A DNA stretch of 64,000 nucleotides from Planctomycetota bacterium. GTDB taxonomy: Bacteria; Planctomycetota; Planctomycetia; Gemmatales; Gemmataceae. The translations under genes and the position numbers were made by a program. The stretch is from NCBI GenBank assembly GCA_029777335.1, contig JAKOSN010000043.1:1-64000 (forward strand), in the 5' to 3' direction. Of the stretch, positions 15,874-22,186 are shown piece by piece (position 1 is the first letter of the stretch; each line of letters begins with the position of its first letter). Below the pieces are notes generated by a model, which saw nothing but the letters and a program-made list of their open reading frames with translations, was not told the origin of the DNA and searched no databases.

Positions 15874-16009
15874 CAGAACCACCCTGCCTAACGGTCCGTA
15901 ACGCGGAAGGACTGTAATCCGTCAGTAACCCCACTCCTCAGCACCCACCGAGGGGGACCACTTCTCTCCTGCTTCCTGGGAACCTCGCACGCGTCCCCTG
16001 GCGGAGGCG
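15874..16009 (-). other. ORF-less segment between two attC-like sites
   Basis: 136 bp with no ATG-initiated ORF on the minus strand. It contains GCCTAAC at 15886-15892, a perfect match to the integron inverse-core consensus RYYYAAC. It may be an ORF-less cassette or the remains of a deleted one. Confidence 0.4.
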
Positions 16010-16107
16010 GCCGAGCGATAAGAATAAGCTGCCGGGGCCGCCTGCAAGACCTTCATGCCGCACGGAACCGAGATGGCGGCCCGGTCAGCTTCAGCCGTTG
16101 GTTAGCC
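16010..16107 (-). repeat. attC-like repeat, 98 bp
   Basis: GCCGAGC (16010-16016) to GTTAGCC (16101-16107). The arms AAGCTGCCGGGGCCGCC and GGCGGCCCGGTCAGCTT pair with one shifted base on each side. The right core overlaps the stop codon of the ORF at 16102-16524, as is common in cassettes. Confidence 0.7.
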
Positions 16108-16524
16108 CGCGCCCTCGCCATCAACCCAACCGACGCCACCGCAACTGCATCCTACATGAGGCAGACCCGGTGGGTATCCGACACCAGAACAGACTGAACA
16201 GGTACGCGCAACTGCCGGACGAGGCGGGATCAATGGTTGCAAGCCCGGATACCGCTTGGAGCCTTCGACCAATCCAGTTCGTACCCAAATCGGGTCTTCA
16301 ACCGACTGCACGCCGGTGTAATCGCCTTCCGTGCTCCAGCGAACTATTTCGCCGTCGCCCCGAAGCCCTATCGTTTCAGTCCATCCGACGTAGAGTAGTA
16401 ACGCGCGAAACTCGGCCACATACCGCGTCAGCCACCGCAAATTCTCAGGGGCTTCGTCGGAAAAAGCGCCGATGCACCGAGCGATGTATTGGGAGGTCGC
16501 CGTAGTCACGGGAACCCGAGCCAT
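16102..16524 (-). CDS. Cassette ORF with C-terminal zinc-ribbon-like motif
   Basis: A 140-residue protein from the ATG at 16524 (MARVPVTTATSQYIARCIGA), 15 bp from a GCCTAAA sequence that would be its cassette core. The N-terminal part contains a helical segment and WTETIGLRGDGEIVRW. The C-terminal part has CSVCSGVGYPP...GCSCGGVGW, a DnaJ-like CxxCxGxG pairing that probably binds zinc. The stop lies inside the attC-like repeat. Similar proteins of unknown function occur in Gemmata-type genomes. An IS110 relic abuts its 5' end. Confidence 0.6.
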   Translation of the reverse strand: MARVPVTTATSQYIARCIGAFSDEAPENLRWLTRYVAEFRALLLYVGWTETIGLRGDGEIVRWSTEGDYTGVQSVEDPIWVRTGLVEGSKRYPGLQPLIPPRPAVARTCSVCSGVGYPPGLPHVGCSCGGVGWVDGEGAG

Positions 16525-16545
16525 CGAACTCTCCAGCGGCCTAAA

Positions 16546-16863
16546 GAATCCATGCAAGCCGTGGGGCGTGGTAATCTGGGAGTTATCACGTTTCCCATCA
16601 CCCTCGCCCCACGGAGCTTGCACGATGACGACGCCCCTCACGACCGCCGCCGCTACCATTCTCGACTTCGACCTCGGCAAGTACAAGAGCGTTGCTTGCC
16701 TTTATCGCTCGGCCGCCGACACGCGCTTCACCACCTCACGACTCGAGCTGACACGGTTGCTCGCGAACCATCGCCCTGACGTCGTGCTCCTTGGGACCTG
16801 TCTGCTGTCGGGATGGGTGCGCGACCTGGGTGCCGAACTGGGCGTGACCTGCCGCGACGACCA
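16546..16863 (+). mobile_element. IS110-type transposase relic (N-terminal fragment)
   Basis: An ATG at 16625 begins MTTPLTTAAATILDFDLGKY and continues KSVACLYRSAADTRF ... RPDVVLLGTCLLSGWVRDLGAELGVTC before similarity to a transposase ends near 16863. D15 in FDLGKYKS corresponds to the first catalytic acidic residue of DEDD (IS110) transposases. The leader has an inverted pair (CATGCAAGCCGTGGGGCG and CGCCCCACGGAGCTTGCACG). Only about 80 of the roughly 300-400 residues expected remain, so it is inactive. Its left end abuts the core 7-mer of a cassette. Confidence 0.65.
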
Positions 16864-17070
16864 CCTCCCTCGGCCTTGCGAGGTGACTGTTGGGTGCGCT
16901 TCGCCTGCGTCGATAGCGCTGTGTGGGCCGCGTCCGCCGGGGAGAGCCAAAGCCCGGGTCGCCGAGGAGCGTTCTCCGCCACCGCTACGACCCTCGTTCG
17001 GAAATCCGGCAAGAAAAATGCTGCCGATTGCCGTTCCGGTGGACAATAATGTTACTTGTCACCACGAGCC
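16864..17070. other. Gap between IS relic and TPR cassette
   Basis: No supported gene and no clear attC. The attC expected after the TPR gene is missing, probably removed with the rest of the IS element. A GTTCGGA 7-mer near 16995 may be a remnant. Confidence 0.35.
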
Positions 17071-17805
17071 TTATGACGGTTCGGCGGTCGGGCCTTGCTC
17101 AAGAATGGCCTTGCCGCCCCTGGCATTGGCCAGGAACTGTCTGGCGGTTCGGAGCCAATACGGCGTCCCGTAAATCAGTTGCCACGTTCTCATGTGCAGG
17201 TCCCGAATCTCCTCATCAAGCGAGTCACCCTCGGGTGGGAGCACCCTGGTGAGCGCTTCGATCGCCTGGTCGTAGTAGCGGGCGGACTCGGTCCGGTTGT
17301 CCCACTTTCGGTACAAGGTGCCGAGGTTGCACAACACCCCGGCCCAGTAGACCACGTTCTCTGCCTGCTCGGCCTGGTGTGCCTGGGAACGAGAAGCCGC
17401 CTCGCGAGCCAGGAGGGCCGCCCGGAAGGCTCTTTCCGCCGCCGCGAGGTCGCCGCGGTTCAGAGCGATCAACCCGAGATGGTTGTGGCACCCGGCCAGC
17501 TGAGTCAGGGTCTCGAAGTCGGCCAGTAATGCCGCCCAGCGGTCGCGGGCTTGCTCGTATCCCCATTCGGTATCGGACGCGCGCCCGAGTTGCTCGAGGT
17601 AGTAGGTGAGATCGAAGTAACCATACGCGATCTGCCGACGCGTTCGTTCGTTCGCATCCGCTGCGTCCAGCGAACGCAGGATTGCGACTACCCGCTCGCA
17701 CCCAGCGCTGACACCGGCTGCGTCCTGGCGCCCGAGTTGTCCGTTCATCTCCGCAAAGATCTCGCGGACAGCAGCGGGCCAGCGGTCATGTACCTGTGGT
17801 GGCAT
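17071..17805 (-). CDS. TPR-repeat cassette protein
   Basis: A 244-residue soluble protein, starting MPPQVHDRWPAAVREIFAEM, 24 bp from the core at 17829. Helical TPR units run through residues about 60-195, for example GCHNHLGLIALNRGDLAAAE, GVLCNLGTLYRKWDNRTESA and YYDQAIEALTRVL, with the Gly/Ala spacing typical of TPRs. It probably acts as a protein-protein interaction scaffold; the partner is unknown. Its downstream repeat has been lost to the neighbouring IS relic. Confidence 0.75.
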   Translation of the reverse strand: MPPQVHDRWPAAVREIFAEMNGQLGRQDAAGVSAGCERVVAILRSLDAADANERTRRQIAYGYFDLTYYLEQLGRASDTEWGYEQARDRWAALLADFETLTQLAGCHNHLGLIALNRGDLAAAERAFRAALLAREAASRSQAHQAEQAENVVYWAGVLCNLGTLYRKWDNRTESARYYDQAIEALTRVLPPEGDSLDEEIRDLHMRTWQLIYGTPYWLRTARQFLANARGGKAILEQGPTAEPS

Positions 17806-17828
17806 TGATCCTACCAGCGACCTCTGTG

Positions 17829-17926
17829 GCCGAACAGAAAGCTCACCTGCCCGGCCCGCATCAGTGAGCTATGAACTCCCAGAAACGAATCCTGCCCGCT
17901 GGGTCCGGTGGAGTGCCGGGCTCGGC
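17829..17926 (-). repeat. attC-like repeat, 98 bp
   Basis: GCCGAAC (17829-17835) to GCTCGGC (17920-17926). The arms GCTCACCTGCCCGG and CCGCTGGGTCCGGTGGAG pair imperfectly. The centre AGTGAGCTATGAACTCCCAG is shared almost exactly with the copy at 20574. Confidence 0.7.
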
Positions 17927-17938
17927 AGCCACTGCTCG

Positions 17939-18523
17939 CTATCCGTAGAATCCCATGATGACCGACCCGCGCTGGTCGGCGGCCTTCTCCAGCCAGGCGG
18001 CGACCACCCTCAGCGACTCGGCTACCGCAGGCGACGCGGGCTCACGCACCGCTGCCGCCAGGGGCCGCCGCGCCGCCTCGATCACGGAGAACGGCCAGTG
18101 CCCGATGCAGGGAAGCTCGCGCGGCTCGGGCAGGGCAATCGGGCAATGATCAACCAGTTGGGCGAACCGGAGTGGCACGTCCCTCCCGGCAAGGAACTTA
18201 TCCAACTCGGCGAACCAGCGATAAGGGCACGGCGAGAACGGGTTCCAGGGAAGCCACTCCCCCAGGTACGAGCAATACAGTTCGTAGGCCCAACCGTAGA
18301 TCGGCCCGCAGTCCGGCCGCGTTAGTTCGCCAGCGAACAACTCGCGCATCGCATTGGCGTGGCTGATCCTCCCATTCTCGTGGACATCCCCCTGCTCATC
18401 ATAATCCGCGAAGCGCTCGGCCAGCGCTTCCAACACCTCCTCCAGCAGCGCACGACGGTGGCATCCGTAGACGCGGATATCGCGTTCGTCCGCGATGAGG
18501 TAGGCGCGAAGACTCTCGCTCAT
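17939..18523 (-). CDS. Cassette ORF, hypothetical 194 aa
   Basis: A soluble protein, MSESLRAYLIADERDIRVY, starting 16 bp from the core at 18539. Features are a segment with AERFADYDEQGDVHENGRIS and a Trp/Tyr-rich middle (YGWAYELYCSYLGEWLPWNPF), a pattern also seen in uncharacterised actinobacterial and planctomycete proteins. The C-terminal part is helical. No catalytic residues can be named. The stop is 12 bp from the attC-like repeat to its left. Confidence 0.65.
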   Translation of the reverse strand: MSESLRAYLIADERDIRVYGCHRRALLEEVLEALAERFADYDEQGDVHENGRISHANAMRELFAGELTRPDCGPIYGWAYELYCSYLGEWLPWNPFSPCPYRWFAELDKFLAGRDVPLRFAQLVDHCPIALPEPRELPCIGHWPFSVIEAARRPLAAAVREPASPAVAESLRVVAAWLEKAADQRGSVIMGFYG

Positions 18524-18538
18524 CGTTTCGCCTCCGCC

Positions 18539-18556
18539 GCCGAACGAGGATTCGGC
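18539..18556 (-). repeat. Collapsed attC-like site
   Basis: GCCGAA-CGAGGA-TTCGGC: both outer 7-mer ends are fused around a 6-nt loop with the inner arms missing, in the position where neighbouring genes have a 97-98-bp repeat. It looks like an internal deletion product. Confidence 0.55.
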
Positions 18557-18579
18557 CCATTTCCTGCGGCATTGACCCC

Positions 18580-18990
18580 CTACTCGCCCCGTCCCGACAG
18601 CTCGATGAACAAGCCGCAGAAGTTGATGAGATTGTGCTCTGGCCCCTCGGTCAGTCGCTTACGGACCTTGTTGGTCGGAAAGACGGTAAACCCGCCGAGT
18701 TGGAGTGCCGGGGTGTTGTGCGACAGCACCCACTTCGCCCGGCTATGCCGCCGGATCACCTCGCCGATGTACGCTCCCCACAGCGTCCCCATGAGGTCGG
18801 TGTCTGCCGACGAGTCCCACTCGTTCAGTCCGGTGTCATACTCCCAGATCAACTCCTCTAGCCATTCAAGGCTTTCGACCGAGAAATCGAACTCGTCCCG
18901 ATGCCGCACCCGTGTCTCCCCGACGGCCCGATTTGCCAGCGCGGCCATTGCGGATGCCAACTCTGCGGGATCGAACGTTCTTGGCAGCAT
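18580..18990 (-). CDS. Cassette ORF, hypothetical 136 aa
   Basis: From the ATG at 18990 (MLPRTFDPAELASAMAALA), 17 bp from the core at 19007. A soluble alpha/beta protein containing ETRVRHRDEFDFSVESLEWL, a LWGAYIGEVIRRHSRAKWVL segment and FPTNKVRKRLTEG. The pairing of GAYIGEVIRRH with a following NKVRKRL is typical of a small uncharacterised family (DUF3806-like), suggested only. The stop is followed by the collapsed site. Confidence 0.6.
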   Translation of the reverse strand: MLPRTFDPAELASAMAALANRAVGETRVRHRDEFDFSVESLEWLEELIWEYDTGLNEWDSSADTDLMGTLWGAYIGEVIRRHSRAKWVLSHNTPALQLGGFTVFPTNKVRKRLTEGPEHNLINFCGLFIELSGRGE

Positions 18991-19006
18991 CCCTCGTCTC
19001 CGATTG

Positions 19007-19103
19007 GCCGAACGACACAACGCACCAGCCCGGCGGGCGCGGGGAGCGATGAACTCCAGAAAACCTACTTACCCGCCGGGTCAGGTGGAGCGCCTGGGGC
19101 GGC
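19007..19103 (-). repeat. attC-like repeat, 97 bp, overlapping the upstream ORF
   Basis: GCCGAAC (19007-19013) to GGGCGGC (19097-19103, two bases from GTTCGGC). The arms CGCACCAGCCCGGCGGG and CCCGCCGGGTCAGGTGGAGCG pair with extra bases in the right arm. The last codons and stop of the gene at 19065-19781 lie inside it. Confidence 0.7.
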
Positions 19104-19781
19104 GTGGCTGGAGGCCATCAGGTAAGATACGAACCGTTCAAAGGGGGGTAAGAACTCCCCTTCGCCTATCGCGAGCAACTGCGCCCGGTATGCGGCCAGA
19201 AGTTTCTGGAGTCTGGGGTCTCCCGCGAGATGAGCGACGGTGAAGCCCGTTATTGCCCGGTAGGGGTGCGGCGTCCCACAAAAGCTGGCTCGGCTCGCCG
19301 GCCAGCGCAGCAGATGTTCCGCTCCTTCGGGATTCAGGCCACGGTTGAGGGCCGTCAGATCGCGGTATTCTTCGAAGAACGGCAGGATGCGCTCTTCGAG
19401 CACCGGGCGAAAGCCGCGCAACACGTCCTCGAGTTCTGCTTCCGACCTGACCTCGAAGAGGACCCCACTCCCTGGGCGGGCGGGCAGCCCGAAATACTCC
19501 AACTGGGTCATTGAGGTGAGTGTGGTGTCGTAATATTTCGGCGTGGTCATGAAGGGATTGACCAACGCCTCGACCGCATCGAGCCGGACGCAGAGGGTGA
19601 ACGAAAACTCGAAATGGGGACTGTAATCAAAGAGCGCAATCGAGAGTTCTTGACGACCGCCCTCAATCCGGCGAACGAACTGTCCGTAAGGGCGGCGGAT
19701 GCCGAAACCGGCCCCCTTCATGGCGGGGGCCAGATCCCTCGCGATCAGCCGTCGCACCTCGCTCGCAATCCACCGACCCAC
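19065..19781 (-). CDS. Cassette ORF, DUF4304-like protein
   Basis: A 238-residue soluble protein. The start was placed at a GTG at 19781 (GRWIASEVRRLIARDLAPAM) because GGAGGG lies 7 nt upstream and the core at 19798 is 17 bp away. The pattern of an N-terminal helix with LAPAMKGAGF, then a beta-rich part (RRIEGGRQELSIALFDYS) fits the DUF4304 type, whose role is unknown. The final residues ending DPAGK are read from attC-like sequence. Confidence 0.6.
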   Translation of the reverse strand: MGRWIASEVRRLIARDLAPAMKGAGFGIRRPYGQFVRRIEGGRQELSIALFDYSPHFEFSFTLCVRLDAVEALVNPFMTTPKYYDTTLTSMTQLEYFGLPARPGSGVLFEVRSEAELEDVLRGFRPVLEERILPFFEEYRDLTALNRGLNPEGAEHLLRWPASRASFCGTPHPYRAITGFTVAHLAGDPRLQKLLAAYRAQLLAIGEGEFLPPFERFVSYLMASSHAAPGAPPDPAGK

Positions 19782-19797
19782 TCCGAAGCCCTCCGTC

Positions 19798-19894
19798 GTC
19801 GAACAACCAAGCTCACCCGCCGGGCCACTGCAACGGCGTGGTGTCGCGGGAAACAACAATCCCGCCCCGGTCCAAGCGCACCGCCTGGTTCGGC
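19798..19894 (-). repeat. attC-like repeat, 97 bp (diverged arms)
   Basis: GTCGAAC (19798-19804) to GTTCGGC (19888-19894). The outer 7-mers and the total length are conserved; the inner arms pair less well (GCTCACCCGCCGGG against CCCGCCCCGGTCC). It lies 17 bp from the GTG start of the ORF to its left and 9 bp after the stop of the ORF to its right. Confidence 0.6.
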
Positions 19895-19903
19895 CGGACC
19901 TTC

Positions 19904-20560
19904 TCACCCGACCGCCCATGCCCGGGGGACAGCCTTCCGCAAATACCAGCGCCAGAACGCGCGTCGCTTCTCCACGTCCGAATTCTCCTGGTTTGGCCAG
20001 CTCCCGGTGACGACGGCGGCCACGAGATAGCTCGCATCCATCGACTCAGGGTCGAATGAGCCGTACCTGCCGGTCCAGTCCGGAGGAGGTCTGTGGGGCT
20101 CAAACCGCTCGTCCCAAACGGCCACCAGCAACGCTCGGCTCGCGGCGTGGCAAACGAGGCCGGCATTTACGCTCGGCGCCCCCTCCCGATTCGCCAGCTC
20201 GCCATCGATGTCGTCGCCGTGAACCCATCCCAGACCGATCAGGGCTTCTGCATCCGCGGCTCCGAGCCTCTTGGCGAGATACTTTTCCCCGGCGCGGATG
20301 AGTCGCTGTGGCATGTCGTCGTTTGGTAGCTCGGCCCTCCAAAGGGGAAGTGCCCGGCGAACGCACAGGGCGGCCAAGGCGAACCGGCGGCGGACCCCAG
20401 GCCCGCGGAGCGCACGCCCTCCTCGATGCCGGGCTGGACCGAGCGCCGACCAAATTTCCTGACGCCGTGCCAGGGTGAGCCCGCCACAGGGATCGCGCCC
20501 CAGTTCCTTCGTTGCCTCGCGGAGTAATGCCGTCAAGTCGTCGGGCAATGCCATTCGCAT
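19904..20560 (-). CDS. Cassette ORF, Imm5-like putative immunity protein
   Basis: A 218-residue helical protein from the ATG at 20560 (alternatives: a GTG at 20563 and an ATG at 20554), 14 bp from the core at 20574. FALAALCVRRALPLWRAELP followed by PQRLIRAGEKYLAKRL resembles the Imm5 type of polymorphic-toxin immunity proteins. VCHAASRALLVAVWDERFE follows, and the C-terminal part is charged. If the family is right, it would neutralise a toxin domain without a toxin gene nearby. No RBS is visible before the start. Confidence 0.5.
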   Translation of the reverse strand: MRMALPDDLTALLREATKELGRDPCGGLTLARRQEIWSALGPARHRGGRALRGPGVRRRFALAALCVRRALPLWRAELPNDDMPQRLIRAGEKYLAKRLGAADAEALIGLGWVHGDDIDGELANREGAPSVNAGLVCHAASRALLVAVWDERFEPHRPPPDWTGRYGSFDPESMDASYLVAAVVTGSWPNQENSDVEKRRAFWRWYLRKAVPRAWAVG

Positions 20561-20573
20561 CACTCAGGCTGAG

Positions 20574-20670
20574 GCCGAACAGAACGCTCACCTGCCCGGT
20601 CCGTTCGGTGAGCTACGAACTCCCACAAACCTACATGCCCGCCGGGTCGGGTGCAGTAACTGGGTTCGGC
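20574..20670 (-). repeat. attC-like repeat, best-preserved copy (97 bp)
   Basis: Exact inverse cores GCCGAAC (20574-20580) and GTTCGGC (20664-20670). Inner arms CTCACCTGCCCGG and CCGGGTCGGGTGCAG pair with two extra bases (C or G, and C) in the right arm only. On the minus strand this puts the extrahelical bases in the L arm next to the upstream gene, as in attC sites. Confidence 0.8.
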
Positions 20671-20681
20671 CTCTTCGGGGC

Positions 20682-21182
20682 TCACAGGTGGAAGATGACG
20701 CCCATCCCCTGCGCCGCCGCCTGCTCGTAGAACGAGGCCATCTCCAGGATCAACTCGAACAACCGCTCGCACTCCTCATCCTCACACAGACCCATCGCGC
20801 GCTCACGCCCGGTATAGCCATAGATCCGCAACGCGGCCAGCTGCCCGAAGTCGAACCGGGCGCGGACGTCCTCCTCCGAGAGGAACCACAGGCAGTCGAG
20901 TCGGTCCACCTGCTCGGGGGTCAGGTACGTGGGGGGGCCGTAGCCCAGGTCCACGTTGCGGAAGACCGGGGCGCCCAGGACGGCCCAGCTGTCGGGTGGG
21001 GAGCCACCGTCCCGCTCCCCGGTGACCAGGTAATGCAGGACGTGCCAATCCTTCCCGAGGTCGCAACGCAGCGCCGCATGCTCGCTGAGGTGGTTCAGGA
21101 ACGCGACGACTTCTGCCGGGGTGGTGCCGACCCGATCCGCCTCACTTGCGTCGACCGCGTACAGCTTGCCGGTCATCGACAC
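20682..21182 (-). CDS. DUF1877 (YfbM-like) cassette protein
   Basis: A 166-residue soluble protein, MSMTGKLYAVDASEADRVGT. Family-like features are DLGKDWHVLHYLVTG, WAVLGAPVF, GYGPPTYLTPEQVDRL, VRARFDFGQL and a helical end FYEQAAAQGMGVIFHL. DUF1877 has no assigned role. The stop is 12 bp from the right core of the repeat at 20574-20670, and the start is 26 bp from the core at 21208. It is only distantly similar to the other DUF1877 cassette at 15195-15719. Confidence 0.75.
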   Translation of the reverse strand: MSMTGKLYAVDASEADRVGTTPAEVVAFLNHLSEHAALRCDLGKDWHVLHYLVTGERDGGSPPDSWAVLGAPVFRNVDLGYGPPTYLTPEQVDRLDCLWFLSEEDVRARFDFGQLAALRIYGYTGRERAMGLCEDEECERLFELILEMASFYEQAAAQGMGVIFHL

Positions 21183-21207
21183 CGCTTGAACCCCTCCGGC
21201 ACCCTCC

Positions 21208-21304
21208 GCCGAACGACCCGCTCAGCGGCTGGCGGGGCAGCGGTGAGCTATGAAGTCCAGAACCGTTACCTGCCCTGTCGGTTTGCTGCAGCGGATGGAT
21301 TGGT
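21208..21304 (-). repeat. attC-like repeat, 97 bp
   Basis: GCCGAAC (21208-21214) to GATTGGT (21298-21304, degenerate). The arms CGCTCAGCGGCTGGCGGG and TGTCGGTTTGCTGCAGCG pair imperfectly. The centre GGTGAGCTATGAAGTCCAG is shared with other copies. The pseudokinase stop is 5 bp away. Confidence 0.6.
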
Positions 21305-21308
21305 GAAC

Positions 21309-21878
21309 TCATGCCGCCCCCAATGCGACCGCTTGCCTCAACTCCTCCGCAAATCGGAGGCAAGTCGGGAAGCGCTGGCCGGGAGTTTTCGCCAGCGCGC
21401 GGGCCAGCACCCGCCGCTCCGCATCGCTGCAGCCGGCGAGATCCGGGTCCGACTCCAGGTGGGCCTGCATGACCTCCAGCACGCTCGCTCCGCGAAAGGG
21501 CGGATGGCCGGCCCGCAGCTCGGCGTACGTGCAGGCCAGGGCGTACTGGTCGCTGCCAGCCGTCCGCATCCCGCCCCAGACCTCCGGAGCCATGTAAACC
21601 GGTGCCCCGCGAACGGTGCCCCGCCCCGGAGATGGGAACCGGTCCGCCACCGGCTCTGTGGACAGCACAGCGCGGCCGGCGTCGATCCGGATGGTGTCCG
21701 GCGTGACCTCGCCATGGGGACGGCCAGGGGTGTCCAGGATGTGTGCCACAGCCGAGATGTACCCGATCAGCTCGGAGACCGGTAAGCCGGGCCGCCCCTC
21801 TTGCAGGCACGACTGGAGCCGATCCCGGAGGCTCTCCCCGCGTGGGGAAAGGCTGTCTTCCATTCCTGTCGCGATCAT
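21309..21878 (-). CDS. Truncated pseudokinase (C-lobe only), cassette ORF
   Basis: A 189-residue protein from the ATG at 21878, with GGGAGGA 5-6 nt upstream. The sequence resembles the C-lobe of a Ser/Thr kinase: PHGEVTPDTIRID stands where HRDxKPxN is expected, PVYMAPEVWGG is the APE region, and SDQYALACTYAELRAGHPPF follows. The glycine loop and ATP lysine are absent, HRD has become HGE and no DFG is seen, so catalysis is very unlikely. It may be a signalling decoy or a cassette cut from a larger kinase gene. Confidence 0.65.
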   Translation of the reverse strand: MIATGMEDSLSPRGESLRDRLQSCLQEGRPGLPVSELIGYISAVAHILDTPGRPHGEVTPDTIRIDAGRAVLSTEPVADRFPSPGRGTVRGAPVYMAPEVWGGMRTAGSDQYALACTYAELRAGHPPFRGASVLEVMQAHLESDPDLAGCSDAERRVLARALAKTPGQRFPTCLRFAEELRQAVALGAA

Positions 21879-21904
21879 GGCAATCCTCCCGACGTCCTCT
21901 CCTC

Positions 21905-21996
21905 GCCGAACGACCGAGTTCACCCGCCGGCGGGCAGAAAAGGCCTGGAGATTGTAGTGACGTCATACCCCGCCGGTCAGGCGCAGCGGATGGAGA
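21905..21996 (-). repeat. attC-like repeat at the right end of the array
   Basis: GCCGAAC (21905-21911) followed by GTTCACCCGCCGGCGGG and, after a centre that lacks the usual GTGAGC motif, CCCGCCGGTCAGGCGCAGCG. The right core is not conserved. No cassette ORF lies to its right; the next gene at 22187 is on the other strand. Confidence 0.55.
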
Positions 21997-22186
21997 ATCC
22001 TGAAAGTCTCAACCAGTTTCCATTCGGAGCTTTTCGGTTCTGAAAAAAGAGGTGTTTTGCTCGCCAGGAGCAGTCACGGGGAGAACCATCTGTCGGAGTG
22101 GGTTGGGGCTCACGCCAAGTCTCGACAAGGTCGATCGGGGAGTTTACGATACAGGGAAGGTCGGTGCCATCTCCCAAGGTGTGGCG

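Larger units (their letters stand above)
14398..21996 (-). mobile_element. Integrase-less integron cassette array (CALIN-like)
   Basis: Eleven small ORFs, all on the minus strand, are separated by imperfect inverted repeats bounded by GCCGAAC-like and GTTCGGC-like 7-mers. Eight repeats are full-size, most of 97-98 bp and two of 139 bp; the rest are degenerate or collapsed. Most start codons fall 14-27 bp beyond a core, as expected for cassettes whose recombination core lies just upstream of the next gene. In the well-preserved copies one arm has one or two unpaired extra bases, an attC hallmark. No intI-like tyrosine recombinase occurs in the window. At the right end, where attI and intI would be expected, the neighbour is an unrelated plus-strand gene at 22187. 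Confidence 0.72.
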
